Positions 1 to 9,769 of a DNA stretch of 64,000 nt are shown piece by piece; within the stretch, counting starts at the first letter, position 1; every line of letters starts with the position of its first letter. Source of the stretch: Adiantum capillus-veneris (taxonomy: Eukaryota > Streptophyta > Polypodiopsida > Polypodiales > Pteridaceae); contig CM043956.1 of the NCBI GenBank assembly GCA_014529385.2, positions 90,350,721-90,414,720 of the forward strand, read 5' to 3'. The translations under genes were made by a program, and so were the position numbers. Under the pieces are notes generated by a model. That model made no database searches. It saw only the letters and a list, made by a program, of their open reading frames with translations, and was not told where the DNA came from.

Positions 1-61
1 TCTCAGGATCTGCAGGCTGGCTCCGTTCTTCAGTGGCTTGACACGTCAGTAGTTTGTGACA
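1..61 (-). repeat. End fragment of an LTR of the 2461-8424 family
   Basis: The sequence matches the terminal part of the LTR at 7778-8424 (the stretch from 'tctgcaag' through 'gacacgtcagcagtttgttaca'). It ends at the same terminal ACA, here TTTGTGACA. The rest lies off the left edge of the window. It abuts LINE-A ORF1 sequence, which suggests a further copy of this LTR family inserted into that LINE. Confidence 0.6.
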
Positions 62-488
62 GTTAGACTGAGGTCGTCACCCAAAAATATCCCTATTTGC
101 TGGAGTGTTGGTTTCTTCTTCAAGAATTCCTTCCAAGCTTCCATCGTAGGGAAACCTGTAATGAGTGCTCGTTCCTTCCAACTTCCTTTCTTATCACTTC
201 CCTTCTTTCCCACTCTCCAAGCAATTGTGTGGGTTCAAAAATGCCCATGCGCTTCAAGAGTTTGTTCACTTCTTCTTCTACTTTTCCAATGTCTGAGAGG
301 CCTGTAACACGCACATGAACGACTCTATTCTTCCTCTTTTGCTCCTCCTCAATTGTCATATTGATGATAGTGGATGTCGGTGTAGCTTTATCCATCTTAT
401 CTTTTCCTTTCTTTGCGTCCTCGATCCACTTTTCAGCTTTATCAACCTTCTCTTGTCTTTTGAATAGGTGCTCCACCCGGTATTTCAT
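62..488 (-). pseudogene. LINE-A ORF1 fragment
   Basis: The minus-strand frame (M at 488, stop at 120) gives a 122-residue lysine/glutamate-rich protein. A charged, probably coiled-coil stretch is followed by VVHVRVTGLSDIGKVEEEV. That resembles the RRM-like fold of LINE ORF1 proteins. The decayed LINE at 43750-44493 encodes the same order: EKWIEVAKKGKGK, then INMT, then ALHIRITGLND. ORF1 proteins of LINEs bind their own RNA. The fragment has no ORF2 next to it and is cut by the LTR scrap at 1-61. Assignment rests on similarity to the copy inside this window and on general ORF1 architecture. Confidence 0.6.
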
Positions 489-510
489 GCCAATTGCTCT
501 TCCTCTTCAG

Positions 511-535
511 GTATGTATATATATATATATATAGG

Positions 536-604
<69 letters not shown>
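511..604. repeat. (AT)n followed by (GA)n microsatellite
   Basis: About 75 bp of alternating AT, interrupted once by a GGTATGT unit, is followed by about 18 bp of AG. On the minus strand it lies directly after the 3' end of the LINE-A fragment at 605-2117. It may therefore be that element's simple-sequence tail instead of a poly(A). Confidence 0.9.
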
Positions 605-2117
605 GTTATATTAAACGTCTTCAAAAGGCCAAAATGGCCTATGAGACCAAACTGATACAATCTTCGAGCATCTAATACAATGTCTGGGTACAATATAAAG
701 ATGATGTCAAGTGAAAAACTAAAATCATCCTCATCAATAATTCCTAAGGATCCCCTGCATCCAGAGTTGCCCGTGAAAGTATTGCAACAGTCGTTGAAGA
801 GCATCCTCAATGTCCGCCTCTCCCATGTTTTGCTAGAACAGTCATGATCCTCTGATGGGTCCTCCGTCGATGCACTGGTCCTCCTCGTAGACGTGGGCAT
901 CTAGCTCTCAAGATAATGCCTCTGCTAACTAATATACCTTTGGTGTAGGTGGGCTCTGAAGTCTGCTGTGCGGCTTGCTCATTTGATTGCCGAGTCCCTG
1001 CTTTAAATAAGTCAATGATCTCCCTCTATGAATGTCTTTCACTGCCTGATCTGCTAAAGAGCCTCTCCCTGTGTCTGCGCAGCTCTCGCAAACACAACCC
1101 GAGGCATCTTAGATCTTGATTTCTCATGACTAGCCAACAACATAAACCCCTCTCTGAATAGACCATGAAAGCGGCCTCATATCTTATAATACACCAAACA
1201 ATGACAAATGTCATGTAGCTTTGTCTCTGGCTCTATATAAAACAACTGGCAAATCCTGGCCTTTGCTCGTACTCTCCTAAAACTGCCAATCTCAATCTCC
1301 ACCTGATGCGTTCATGTGCGCATCTAACCAATAGCACATCATATCCCATGGGATAAATGAGAGTCCATATACGCCAGCCTGATCACATATCCATCCTCTG
1401 TTAGTTGGAGAAGATGCTCTCTATAGAAAGCCATCTTCGTGCCCAACTCCTGTGTCGGCTATATCCATGTGCTTCTGGTATCTAGCTGAATCAAATCTTG
1501 ACATATGAGTATAGTGATCTCTGTTCGTGTGAAAGATAGGGAGGGTGCATCCAAGGAGTATCCAAACGAACACAATCTCTCCATGTTGAAACCTTGTGAA
1601 TGAGACCATGATGTCATCTGCCCATACCAGCATGTTGTATCCCCCTGTAGCGCTTTCTGTCGCGATGACTCAAGGGCTAGCCGAGCATATTTGTCTCTCG
1701 AGAGGTCCCATAAACTAAGCATGAAGGATTCTGCTCTAGTAAGTGCCTCGACCACGGGAGGAATGGAAGCTAGGTCGGCTCGAATAATCTCATGTGGCAC
1801 GCAGGCCTTAGCCTGAATCATCCAGGGGGTCATTGAGACTAAAGGCCCCTTCATACATCTCCATCCATCACTAGCTTGCCAAAAAGCCAAAGCTTTGTTC
1901 AAGGTTCCTGAAACTAAGCCTACAAGCACATCCTCTCCAATCCTCCCAAGGCTGCTAGTCTCTGCTGCTGTCCTCAATGAAAACACCGATCGAGTGAAGA
2001 CTACCCCAAGATAGGTGTATGCATCTGTATACTCCATCGTCTCTTCGCCATATATATATATGTGGGTGATAACCTCCTTACCCACTATGGTGTGGTGTAT
2101 ATTACTGAAACCAAATG
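605..2117 (-). mobile_element. LINE-A fragment: RT C-terminal region and 3' UTR
   Basis: Minus-strand frame 2085-1459 contains EYTDAYTYLGVVFTRSVFSL. This aligns with EYADTYTYLGAVFSGPIFSL at 39100-39627, just downstream of that copy's YADD box, so the segment is the region after the RT catalytic core. A frameshift lies at about 2060. The 3' end reads GGTCTCATAGGCCATTTTGG then CCTTTTGAAGACG, and is followed by a TC/TA repeat tail. The copy is 5' truncated, as LINEs usually are, and full of stops. A related 3' end begins immediately upstream at 2118. Confidence 0.65.
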
Positions 2118-2460
2118 TATATTAACATTTGCAAAAAGGCGTAAAAGCCCTATTGAGACCAAAAGAGGTTACATCATCATGATCATACGATCCTAAACCA
2201 AATGCCAAACAACCTACATAGCAATGAAATCAAAGTAAATCTAATAGACCAGTGCCTCATGACCTCAATCTCGTTCGCCGAAAAGAATCTGGTAGGAGTT
2301 GTTCTATGCCTCTCAATGATGGCCTAGATCCGACCATCCAACAAATGAGGTCCTAGTGATCTACCACATAGTAATACAAGGGTTTGCTAATCTGTGTAGC
2401 TCTATCTATGAGAGTCCATGTGTGGTCTGGACTCTGGAGACTCCTTTGGGTGTGTTGAGG
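2118..2460 (-). mobile_element. 3' end of another LINE-A copy
   Basis: Reading the minus strand, positions 2175-2118 repeat the 3'-UTR consensus of the neighbouring LINE (TTTTGGTCTCAATAGGGC, then TTTTACGCCTTTTTGC). The upstream part up to 2460 has no usable frame. It is interrupted at 2460/2461 by an LTR element with target duplication TGAGG. The continuation would be at 8430 onward. Confidence 0.45.
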
Positions 2461-2743
2461 TGTCACAAGACGGGCACCACGTGCCAATAGAAAAGAACAG
2501 ACTGAACAGACTTTAAGCACTTCCATAACAATTGAACTAAAAGAGACAGACGACACTCGACACGGAGTGGCGGAATTCCACCCCAGAGAGTATTGCCCCA
2601 AACCTTGGCACCCCTTTCGGTATTTCTTTATAGTGCATCAACACAGTACAAGCCGGTACTCCAGAATCTGCACCTTCAGCTGTCAGTGTGTGTGTGGGTT
2701 GGCTCTCTTCTTCAGGGCTTTGACACGTTAGCAGTTTCTTACA
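2461..2743 (-). repeat. 3' LTR (internally deleted) of the 2461-8424 element
   Basis: It begins TGTCACAAG and ends TTACA on the plus strand. It shares both ends and the TATA-like TTTCTTTATA segment with the 647 bp LTR at 7778-8424, but lacks about 360 bp in the middle, after 'tctgcacctt'. The two LTRs therefore differ by a large internal deletion. Confidence 0.8.
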
Positions 2744-3443
2744 TCTCCCCTTCTTCAAAGAGAGTAATCGTCCGCGATTACAGCATATCTGCAAAACAAT
2801 TAGCTTAAAAATTTTCTGAGGGTCATTCGGGGGGGCAATCAGTTTGCTCTTTTTGTTAAGGAGTTAGCTACTCCTTTCGGCTCTTTTGATCAAGGAGTTA
2901 GCTTCTCCTTTCGTCCAGATCAGAACTCTTGATATTCCAGCGTAGTAAAATTAGCCAATACACCCAAACCGTACCGATCTTCCATGGGTATCTTGATGCA
3001 CTAAAATCATATACCTAGGCAATCTCATCCAATTAGGAATATTCAGTAGTTAGCACATCACAATGCAACACAAACGCTTGCATATGCATGTTACCAGACA
3101 CAACAAACGCCGCCGTTGAGCACTCCCCCGAAACAAACGGTCTGCGGTATGAAGCTACTCAACGACTACCTCGTCACTCCCCACGCAAATAACCTAAAAA
3201 GGTTCGGGCCATGAGCTCAAAGGACTGTACAACCAAACGCCTCCCAGACCGCAGTTTGCGTCGCTTGGAGGTTCAAGCACACTACAACCAAACACTCCAC
3301 AGGCATCTGCCTGCGTCGTTCAGAGGTTTTCTTGCATACAACGAAACACTCCCCACGCAACGGCCTGCGTCGTTCGAAGGTTAAAAAATACCAAAACAAT
3401 ATTTCTCACTTCTTCACCCGGGAGTAAAATCACCAATAATTGA
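2744..3443. other. Non-coding interior of the outer LTR element, left part
   Basis: The interior begins with the polypurine tract (minus strand) at 2744-2757. The remainder has no frame resembling gag or pol, and contains short imperfect repeats around 'acgcaacggcctgcgtcgttcgaaggtt' (3240-3390). Nothing else is recognised. Confidence 0.5.
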
Positions 3444-3629
3444 TGTTGGGGTATAGGCGTCTGTGCCTTGCCCGACCGTCCAGAGTCTGGGCGCCCACTG
3501 ACTTGTATACCTTATACATAGCATAAGTGTATAGGGGGCTGCTCACTCTTTGAGTCTCCCCACCCACATCGTGTGTGTGTCTCCTTCTCTCTCTCACTCT
3601 CCATCTGTGGTGCTCCCCGATCCCCTTCA
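3444..3629 (+). repeat. 5' LTR of the copia TR-GAG element
   Basis: 186 bp, TG...CA, near-identical to 6934-7119. Differences include the 'cccgaccgtcc' versus 'ctcggccgccc' segment near the left end and single bases near 3570, 3603 and 3618. Confidence 0.92.
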
Positions 3630-3631
3630 AT

Positions 3632-3643
3632 TGGTATCAGAGC
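3632..3643 (+). promoter_or_regulatory. Primer binding site (initiator tRNA-Met type)
   Basis: TGGTATCAGAGC starts two bases after the end of the 5' LTR. This is the classic plant retrotransposon primer site complementary to the initiator-tRNA-Met 3' end. Confidence 0.9.
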
Positions 3644-5000
3644 GTAGGTGCGGAGGGAGCGCGTGTGTGCACAGTCACGACGACAGCGGACAGCCAGTTT
3701 CATTCCCGACATCACGTCCGCGCGCGCGCACTTTCAAGAGTGCAAACAGGGTTTCGACTTCGGCATCGGCAAATTCAGCTTTCCGAGAGCGTTTCCACCA
3801 CGCGACCTAGCGTTTTACCCCCCTTTCGAAGCCATTCGAGCCATCGAAAACCTCATTCGAGCTACGGTTGAGGAGCTGCATTTTCAGCCCTCTTTTGGCA
3901 GTTTATGCTGCATTTTTGGGTCGAAACGGAGGTTTTTTGGCATAGCTTTCACACTCGGACTCGGATACATGTGATCTAGGAGTCTACCTTGGGGTTTTGG
4001 CATGCTCCGGACGCGCTCGTCATATCAGAATTTTAAAATTCTGAACGCTGAATTTTCTGCAGCAGCAATTGTTTATTGTGTGTGGAGGATTCCACACATG
4101 GTTTGCTCTCAGATGTGAGAGTGATATTTGCTGCAAGTTTCCTCACAGGTGGGAATAACAATGTATGCCTTATGTGGTTTGATGCTCAGGGAGACTAATG
4201 TAATTGCATTTTGAGCTCGGCAATGTATGCCTGGAGCATGTTTTTTGGCAGTCACAAATAGAGCAGATATTTGTGTACTAGATTTGCAGGCGTTTGCAAT
4301 GATGTATGCAAAGTGTGGAGATTGGTGCATGCATTTGGAGTGCAGTTTGATGCGCTTTGGTTGCTCATGGTTTTGAGCGTGCAGTCAGTTTGGTTACTGG
4401 TTTTGTGGCCGTTTTACTGACGAAACTCTGGCGAAATTTTCCCAAGAGTTTTATGCGCATCATTTATGCGATCTAGGTAGAGATTGCGGGTTGCACTCAG
4501 CATTTGCGTGCGGTGTTCTCTGCAGGTGGGAGATTTGTGCGTGTGTATGCATCGATACCGCACAGTGTGGGCTTGGTGATTCGCTCACGGGTTTGACAGA
4601 CGTACAGTTATCTTGGCACACTCACAGGAGTGAGTATTGTGATGTATGCTTGTGTGGCTACGAGCTAGGTAGCCGGATTCGAGCACTAATGGCTTGAGGT
4701 TTTTCAGCAGGTTTTAGCTACAGGTTTACAAGTTTACAGGCAGGTTTGAGGTCTTATTTGGGCACTGAATTTTCAGCCATTGTTTCCTCTTTGCAGGTGT
4801 CCATGTATGGCTCAGTTGTAGGCTGATCTGGGACACGTTTGTGACTTGTTTATCCAGCTGTTTAAGAGCTGAATTTTAGGGCTGTTTTGAGGCTGATTTG
4901 CAACCATATTTGCAGACTTTTGTTGATGCAATTCGAGCCAGTTTAGGGCTGATTCGGTTGACATTTGCTACTCATTGTTGGTCGCTCTTTTGCGAGCATT
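3644..5000 (+). other. Long untranslated leader of the copia TR-GAG element
   Basis: About 1.36 kb between the primer site and the gag start, with no long plus-strand frame. It contains repeated TTTTCAGC and TTTGCAGG motifs, some next to AGGTG, that could be spurious splice-like sites. Its role is unknown; it would include the packaging signal. Confidence 0.5.
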
Positions 5001-5999
5001 ATGGTTGATTTTTCATTTGACTTCCAGTGTTATGGTCTGACACAGTTTGATGGTGTAGATTTTGTTGCTTGGAAGGAACATATGCTTGTTGCATTGGCGG
5101 ATTTGGGGCAAGATAAACCCTTGCGTGGTTTATCGGCGAAGCCCAAGTCTATGCGTGATGATGATTGGCAGGATCTTGATAAGTTAGCCATGTCTACGAT
5201 TCGTTTGCATCTGGTTGAGTTTGTTGACTGGCAGATCTCGAGGGAGACTACAACTCATGCTTTATGGCAGAGTTTACATGCTATGTACGCGACATCCATG
5301 TCTACAGGGAAGTCTAGTCCCACTTCTATGTCCATGGGAGAGATTGATCCCACACGCAAGTCTCGACGGCATAGAGACTTGACATGTTGGCATTGTCGAC
5401 ATAGAGGGCACATTAGGCGTCGATGTTTCAGGCGTTTGAGACAACGGAGGCGACAGATGCGTGATGCAGATTTGGGCACGACAGATGCTAGTGAAATCAG
5501 TACGGTGGTTACTGAGTATGCTTGTGACGGCGATGTCACATTTACATCTAGCTTGTCTTCAGACAATCTTATCTCTACGGATTGCATATCGGATTGCACA
5601 TTGTCTTCACATTCGTTACTAGATTCAGATGCTACTTTCCATGTCACGTCGCATCGTGAGTGGTTTAGCACATTTTCTAGCGGGAGACTTCGTTGTGTGC
5701 ACATGGCTGATGGTGCTGTGTATGACATTGAGGGTACAGGATACGTATGTTTGTCCTTGCCCAGTGGTATGAGATTTACCCTGCGTCATGTGCGTTATGT
5801 GCCAGATCTGAGACGGGATTTGATCTCAGTCAGACAGGTACGGGATAGTGGATGTCAGATTTTGCTACGAGAGCGAGATTTTGTGATGCATTTGGGTTCG
5901 CTAGTGATTGCGAGAGGTGCCACGGGTGGTACAGGTTACCCATTGCATGTGGATCACGGGAGAGACGGTGTTGTCTCTGTGATCATGCAGCCAGGTTGA
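5001..5999 (+). CDS. Copia gag with truncated protease
   Basis: The frame opens at 4965, but ATG 5001 starts a typical copia gag (MVDFSFDFQCYGLTQFDGVD, then WKEHMLVALADLG). The N-terminal UBN2-like capsid region includes DWQDLDKLAMSTIRLHLVE. A CCHC zinc knuckle, CWHCRHRGHIRRRC, lies about 130 residues in. Next comes LLDSDATFHVTSHREWF, the aspartic-protease active-site motif of copia elements (normally LDSGATFHV); here the Gly after Ser is Asp, which probably kills the protease. The frame stops at 5999 before any integrase core. Gag forms the virus-like particle; with no pol the element would need polymerase from a relative. Confidence 0.85.
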   Translation: MVDFSFDFQCYGLTQFDGVDFVAWKEHMLVALADLGQDKPLRGLSAKPKSMRDDDWQDLDKLAMSTIRLHLVEFVDWQISRETTTHALWQSLHAMYATSMSTGKSSPTSMSMGEIDPTRKSRRHRDLTCWHCRHRGHIRRRCFRRLRQRRRQMRDADLGTTDASEISTVVTEYACDGDVTFTSSLSSDNLISTDCISDCTLSSHSLLDSDATFHVTSHREWFSTFSSGRLRCVHMADGAVYDIEGTGYVCLSLPSGMRFTLRHVRYVPDLRRDLISVRQVRDSGCQILLRERDFVMHLGSLVIARGATGGTGYPLHVDHGRDGVVSVIMQPG

Positions 6000-6077
6000 G
6001 AGCGAGAGAGCTGGCGAGTCTCTTTTGCTTGTGGGTTGCAGGATGCTTTGCATGGAGTGTAGAGTAATCAGCTCGTT

Positions 6078-6740
6078 GTGCACATAGTTGGGGCACGACT
6101 TGAGCAGTCACACAGAGAGGTGACAGAGTCAGACATGCATGCTTTGCTAGTGACTGAGCAAAGCAGAGAGTCAGTTGTGCGAGATACTTCTATGCAGGAT
6201 AGACAGGTAGAGCGGTCTTGCTCTAGTGAGTCACGACAGGAGGACGTTGTGCAAGAGTCTATGCATACGGAGTTAGAGCATGAGATCTCTAGTGAGTCAC
6301 AGCAGATTGAGTGGTCATGTTTGCAGTGGATGATTGCAGAGGAGGCTGAGACGTCAGCGATTATGCAATCATTCCTTTCTATGTTCGACAGTGAGCATGG
6401 GGATATAGTTGTGCAGGATATGTCTTCCAGCAAACACCTAGAGCAGCTGGTTTTCTCTGAGGTTGCACGACAGGGTGATGCGTCTTTTGCAGACAGTCAG
6501 GAGATGCATGTGGCTGACACGCCTTGTCAGTCATGGATGCCTATTGCCAGGGATATATATGTTGATGCATGCTCCGTAGAGCTAGCAGGGCCCGCTAGTA
6601 TTGCATCGGCATTCGGTGGTCTCATGTATGAGATGTTGATCTTGAGACCGGATATCGCAGCTGCAGTGGGAGCATTTGCAGTTGGGGTTGTCAGTCGTTT
6701 GTTGACTGATGATGACATAGTGCACAAGGGAGATATGTAG
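6078..6740 (+). CDS. Second ORF of the copia element, with an RT-tail remnant
   Basis: A 220-residue acidic, Ser/Glu-rich frame between the gag stop and the 3' LTR. The C-terminal part contains GGLMYEMLILRPDI followed by AAAVGAFAVGVVSRLL. This resembles the G-LMY...RPDIA-AVG-VSR segment just after the copia reverse-transcriptase palm. It suggests that internal deletion removed integrase and most of RT and left this tail fused to an unrecognised acidic region. Whether it is translated is unknown. The frame is open and has no internal stops, which is notable for a remnant. Confidence 0.5.
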   Translation: MHIVGARLEQSHREVTESDMHALLVTEQSRESVVRDTSMQDRQVERSCSSESRQEDVVQESMHTELEHEISSESQQIEWSCLQWMIAEEAETSAIMQSFLSMFDSEHGDIVVQDMSSSKHLEQLVFSEVARQGDASFADSQEMHVADTPCQSWMPIARDIYVDACSVELAGPASIASAFGGLMYEMLILRPDIAAAVGAFAVGVVSRLLTDDDIVHKGDM

Positions 6741-6922
6741 GTATTGCGTACATACTTGCAGTACGTGTGCGGTACGTCTGGTGGTGTATGGACTTACACG
6801 GGAGCAGGACAGCCGGATGCACACGATCACAGCCAGCCAGTGGGCATCGGTTGAGAGCGGTTTTCTCTCGCCTTTTGTAGTCTTTAGACTAGGTTCTCTT
6901 GCTTAAAGGCACAGTCGCCTTT

Positions 6923-6933
6923 AAGTGGGAGGT
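6923..6933 (+). promoter_or_regulatory. Polypurine tract
   Basis: AAGTGGGAGGT lies immediately before the TG of the 3' LTR, where plus-strand DNA synthesis is primed in LTR retroelements. Confidence 0.85.
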
Positions 6934-7119
6934 TGTTGGGGTATAGGCGTCTGTGCCTTGCTCGGCCGCCCAGAGTCTGGGCGCCCACTGACTTGTATAC
7001 CTTATACATAGCATAAGTGTATAGGGGGCTGCTCACTCTTTGAGTCTCCCCATCCACATCGTGTGTGTGTCTCCTTCTCTCTCTCACTCTCCGTCTGTGG
7101 TGCTCCCTGATCCCCTTCA
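6934..7119 (+). repeat. 3' LTR of the copia TR-GAG element
   Basis: 186 bp copy of 3444-3629, ending CTTCA and followed by the target duplication ATTGA. Confidence 0.92.
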
Positions 7120-7124
7120 ATTGA

Positions 7125-7777
7125 AACCAATATTAAACCAGAGTCAAACAATTCAAATCGGTACCACGACAGGTTTAAAACAGATAGCATGCATTTTAAA
7201 CAAATTCCAAACAAGATCACCAAACAAGTTCTCAAACAGATTCTGAGACAAAATTCAAACTTGAAAAGCATCTCGACATTAGCCGAGCTCAAAAAGTCGA
7301 CTAACTTTCCATCCTGGAACCTGTACCAAACATTAGGGTACATCAGCATGGTCCATCAGCTCTTCGACAGAGTGTTTCTCTCGCGATAATAATAGTCCCA
7401 AGACATTGCAATCACACAGAACATCCAAGGTCAACTGCTCGTGAAGAGACAGGTAAAAATTCGGACAAAAATTTTCTTGAAAGCTTGTCAGGTACTTGGA
7501 GTATGTTGCTTGGTAGTTATCAACATCTACATGGCACTGCTTCTAAGAAAAACAGTGACTCGAAACAAATTTGGATCCTTCTCTTGTAAGTGATCTTTAT
7601 GGCTTATGCCCTGTAAGACATGAGCACTGAAGACGGGAGCGCGCCCGATGCGCGATGAAGGGTGGAGCATGAAATTAAAATTTCCAATGAACTTTTCAAA
7701 GTGCAATCTTGCTCTGTCTGCTCCTTAGTAGGACCGGTATGCTTTCAGAAAAGCATACGCTTGTTCCCTGATACCAC
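7125..7777. other. Non-coding interior of the outer LTR element, right part
   Basis: Continues the interior of the 2461-8424 element after the nested copia insertion. No gag or pol similarity is seen on either strand. The minus-strand primer site lies at the right edge. Confidence 0.5.
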
Positions 7778-8424
7778 TATCACAAGACGGGCACCACGTG
7801 CCAACAGAAAAGAACAGACTGAACAAACTTTAAGCACTTCAATAACAACTAACCTGAAAGAGAGAGATGTCACGTGACACAGAGTGGCGAAATTCCACCT
7901 CAGAGAGTATTGGCCCCAAACCTTGGCACCCCTTTCGATATTTCTTTATATTGCATCAACACAGTACAAGCCGGTACTCCAGACTCTGCACCTTCTCCAG
8001 GAAGCATGCCAACGAATGAGCAGTTACAAGGAAAAGCCTTCAAAACTCAAAAGCTTTTGGTCCAAAAGCAATGCCAAAAAGCTACCAACGCAATTTACGG
8101 AAATTGGTACAACCTTGCCACGTCAACACCGCCAGCGTGAAAAGCGAAAATCCGTACAGTTCTACCACGTCAGCAGTCAACGGAATTTAAGGAAATCTCC
8201 ATACACCTACTACGTCATCAGCTGCCACGCAAAACTGTCAGTGTGTGTGTGTCATGCTTTATTTTAATCCTTTATGTCACTTGGGGCCCCATCGAACGGG
8301 GTCCCCATAAGTTGGTAGCACTTCTTCTTCTGTTACTTGTTCTTCTTACCGTTTAGGCCCCTCGACCCACATCTGCAAGTTGGCTCCCTTCTTCACGGCT
8401 TTGACACGTCAGCAGTTTGTTACA
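7778..8424 (-). repeat. 5' LTR of the 2461-8424 element
   Basis: A 647 bp terminal repeat ending GTTTGTTACA. On the minus strand it starts TGTAAC and carries a TATAAAGAAATA promoter-like box near 7945. It is followed by the TGGTATCAG primer site at about 7766-7776. The left terminus reads TATCACAAG, where the other copy has TGTCACAAG, a point change in the terminal dinucleotide. Confidence 0.8.
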
Positions 8425-8880
8425 TGAGGATGAATCCCTCTAAACAAATCAGTGACCTGCCTTTGTGTCGATACTCTCATTAAAGCTGAACTCCAAAGTA
8501 ATGTCTTTTTGTGTTTGCATATCTCCAGTAGAAAAACCCAAGACACCTCCAATCAATGTAGCCCATCACTCTAGCAAGAGGACCCAAACCCTCTTTTCTT
8601 TCAACAGTGGAAGCAGCCTCCTATCTTGTAATACACTAGCCATCTACATATGTGATGCTCCTCTAGGTGGCATAGTTGGCATATCCCTACTGAGCCCTCT
8701 GCACATATTTAAAGGCCCTTGGCCTACGAAAAGCAGTTACATGAAAAGCTTCAAACTCAAAAGCATATGGCCTCAAAAACTGGCGCTAAAAGCTGCCGAC
8801 ACGCTGACAGGTTTTCACGCCTATTTTTTGCCTTTAAATATGAGCCAAGCGCTCAATTTCTGGCATGCTTCCGTGTGAGG
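8425..8880 (-). other. Probable LINE-A remnant, no intact frame
   Basis: After the target duplication TGAGG, the text around 8465-8700 recalls the LINE-A 3' half near 1020-1230 (for example 'gcagcctcctatcttgtaatacac' versus 'gcggcctcatatcttataatacac'). It is the expected continuation of the fragment at 2118-2460. No usable coding frame. Confidence 0.4.
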
Positions 8881-8884
8881 GTGC

Positions 8885-9060
8885 AGACGATGGAGTATCG
8901 GCGATGTATTGAATTCAAGTATTATAAAGAAATACCAAAAGGGGTGGACCTCCGCCACTCCATGTCTCGTGTGTTGTGCATCTCTTTCAGTTCAATGTTA
9001 TTTGAAGTGCTTAGAGTTGTTCAGTCTGTTCTTTTTCGTTGGCATGTGGTGCCCCTCCCT
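8885..9060 (+). repeat. Inverted fragment of the 2461-8424 family LTR
   Basis: The plus strand carries the LTR in the opposite orientation to 7778-8424: TATAAAGAAATACC, then AAAGGGGTGG, CCGCCACTC, CAGTCTGTTC and the GGTGCCC end. Sequence at 8735-8765 resembles the same LTR in the other orientation, so the locus is rearranged. Confidence 0.6.
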
Positions 9061-9180
9061 GTTACTGATCTCCCTAGCTCTCCTGCTTGATCACTTAGTA
9101 TATCTACTAGTGATATGTACTGTATCCCTCCACTCTAACGGCCCTCGTCTCTATTCAACCTTTCGATGGAAGAACACTAT

Positions 9181-9182
<2 letters not shown>

Positions 9183-9274
<92 letters not shown>
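9183..9274. repeat. (TC)n microsatellite, 92 bp
   Basis: Uninterrupted TC dinucleotide run. It produces spurious Ser-Leu open frames on the plus strand. Confidence 0.97.
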
Positions 9275-9277
<3 letters not shown>

Positions 9278-9694
9278 AAATAACTCTGCTCAATGTCCCT
9301 AGCATGCTAGGGCTTTCGCTTCACCATGCTACTCTACTACCACTGCTTTCCTTTTTCTTGGTCGCGCTGCCTCCACATTGCCTTGCCCATCCTCTCACTG
9401 GCAGCTTTTGCTACTACTTGTCGATATATGCCTCGACGTCAAAATTCAGTCTTTGATAGCAGTTGCAACCACCCTCTTCCACCGCGGTCCCTTTTCCTTG
9501 TTGATTGTTGCTTCTGCACAACGTGTCCTGATTTTCTGGATTTTTCTTTTCTTCCATTTGTATTTGCACGTCTTTTTTTTTACTTGTGTGTTTGCTGTGT
9601 GTTGGCTTGTTTCGACTGTATATGGCTTTTCTCTTTGTCTACTTGCCTAGGGCTAATTGGTATTCATATGTTTGTGTGGTGTACGAGGGATTTC
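9275..9694. other. Unassigned sequence
   Basis: Pyrimidine-rich sequence between two microsatellites. Open frames exist but are low-complexity hydrophobic translations without a recognisable domain. Confidence 0.3.
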
Positions 9695-9713
9695 TGTGTG
9701 TGTGTGTGTGTGT

Positions 9714-9766
<53 letters not shown>
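9695..9766. repeat. (TG)n(TC)n compound microsatellite
   Basis: About 23 bp of TG followed by about 48 bp of TC. Confidence 0.95.

Positions 9767-9769
<3 letters not shown>

Larger units (their letters stand above)
3444..7119 (+). mobile_element. Copia-type GAG-only LTR retrotransposon (TR-GAG), nested
   Basis: Two 186 bp LTRs (3444-3629 and 6934-7119), both starting TGTTGGGG and ending CTTCA, bound the element. The target duplication ATTGA is perfect at 3439-3443 and 7120-7124. The primer site TGGTATCAGAGC is at 3632-3643. The polypurine tract AAGTGGGAGGT directly precedes the right LTR. The interior encodes gag plus the start of a protease but no integrase or full reverse transcriptase. 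By my reading the LTRs differ at about six positions, so the insertion is fairly recent. It sits inside the non-coding element 2461-8424. Confidence 0.92.
2461..8424 (-). mobile_element. Non-coding LTR retroelement (LARD/TRIM-like) carrying a nested copia element
   Basis: Related LTR sequences at 2461-2743 and 7778-8424 face the same way and bound the element. Five-base target duplication TGAGG lies at 2456-2460 and 8425-8429. On the minus strand the 5' LTR is the right one. It is followed by TGGTATCAGGG, a near match to the initiator-tRNA-Met primer site. The left LTR is preceded by the purine tract GAAGAAGGGGAGA. Without the nested element (3444-7119) the interior is about 1.35 kb and I find no gag or pol in it. 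The element must have been mobilised by proteins made elsewhere. Confidence 0.85.

Noticed and set aside
5255-5728. 157-codon minus-strand frame
   Set aside because: Antisense shadow of copia gag, which has the zinc knuckle and protease motif on the plus strand.
9166-9456. Open frames with long Ser-Leu repeats (also 8909-9283, 9326-9879)
   Set aside because: Translation of the (TC)n microsatellites; no protein-like sequence outside the repeat.
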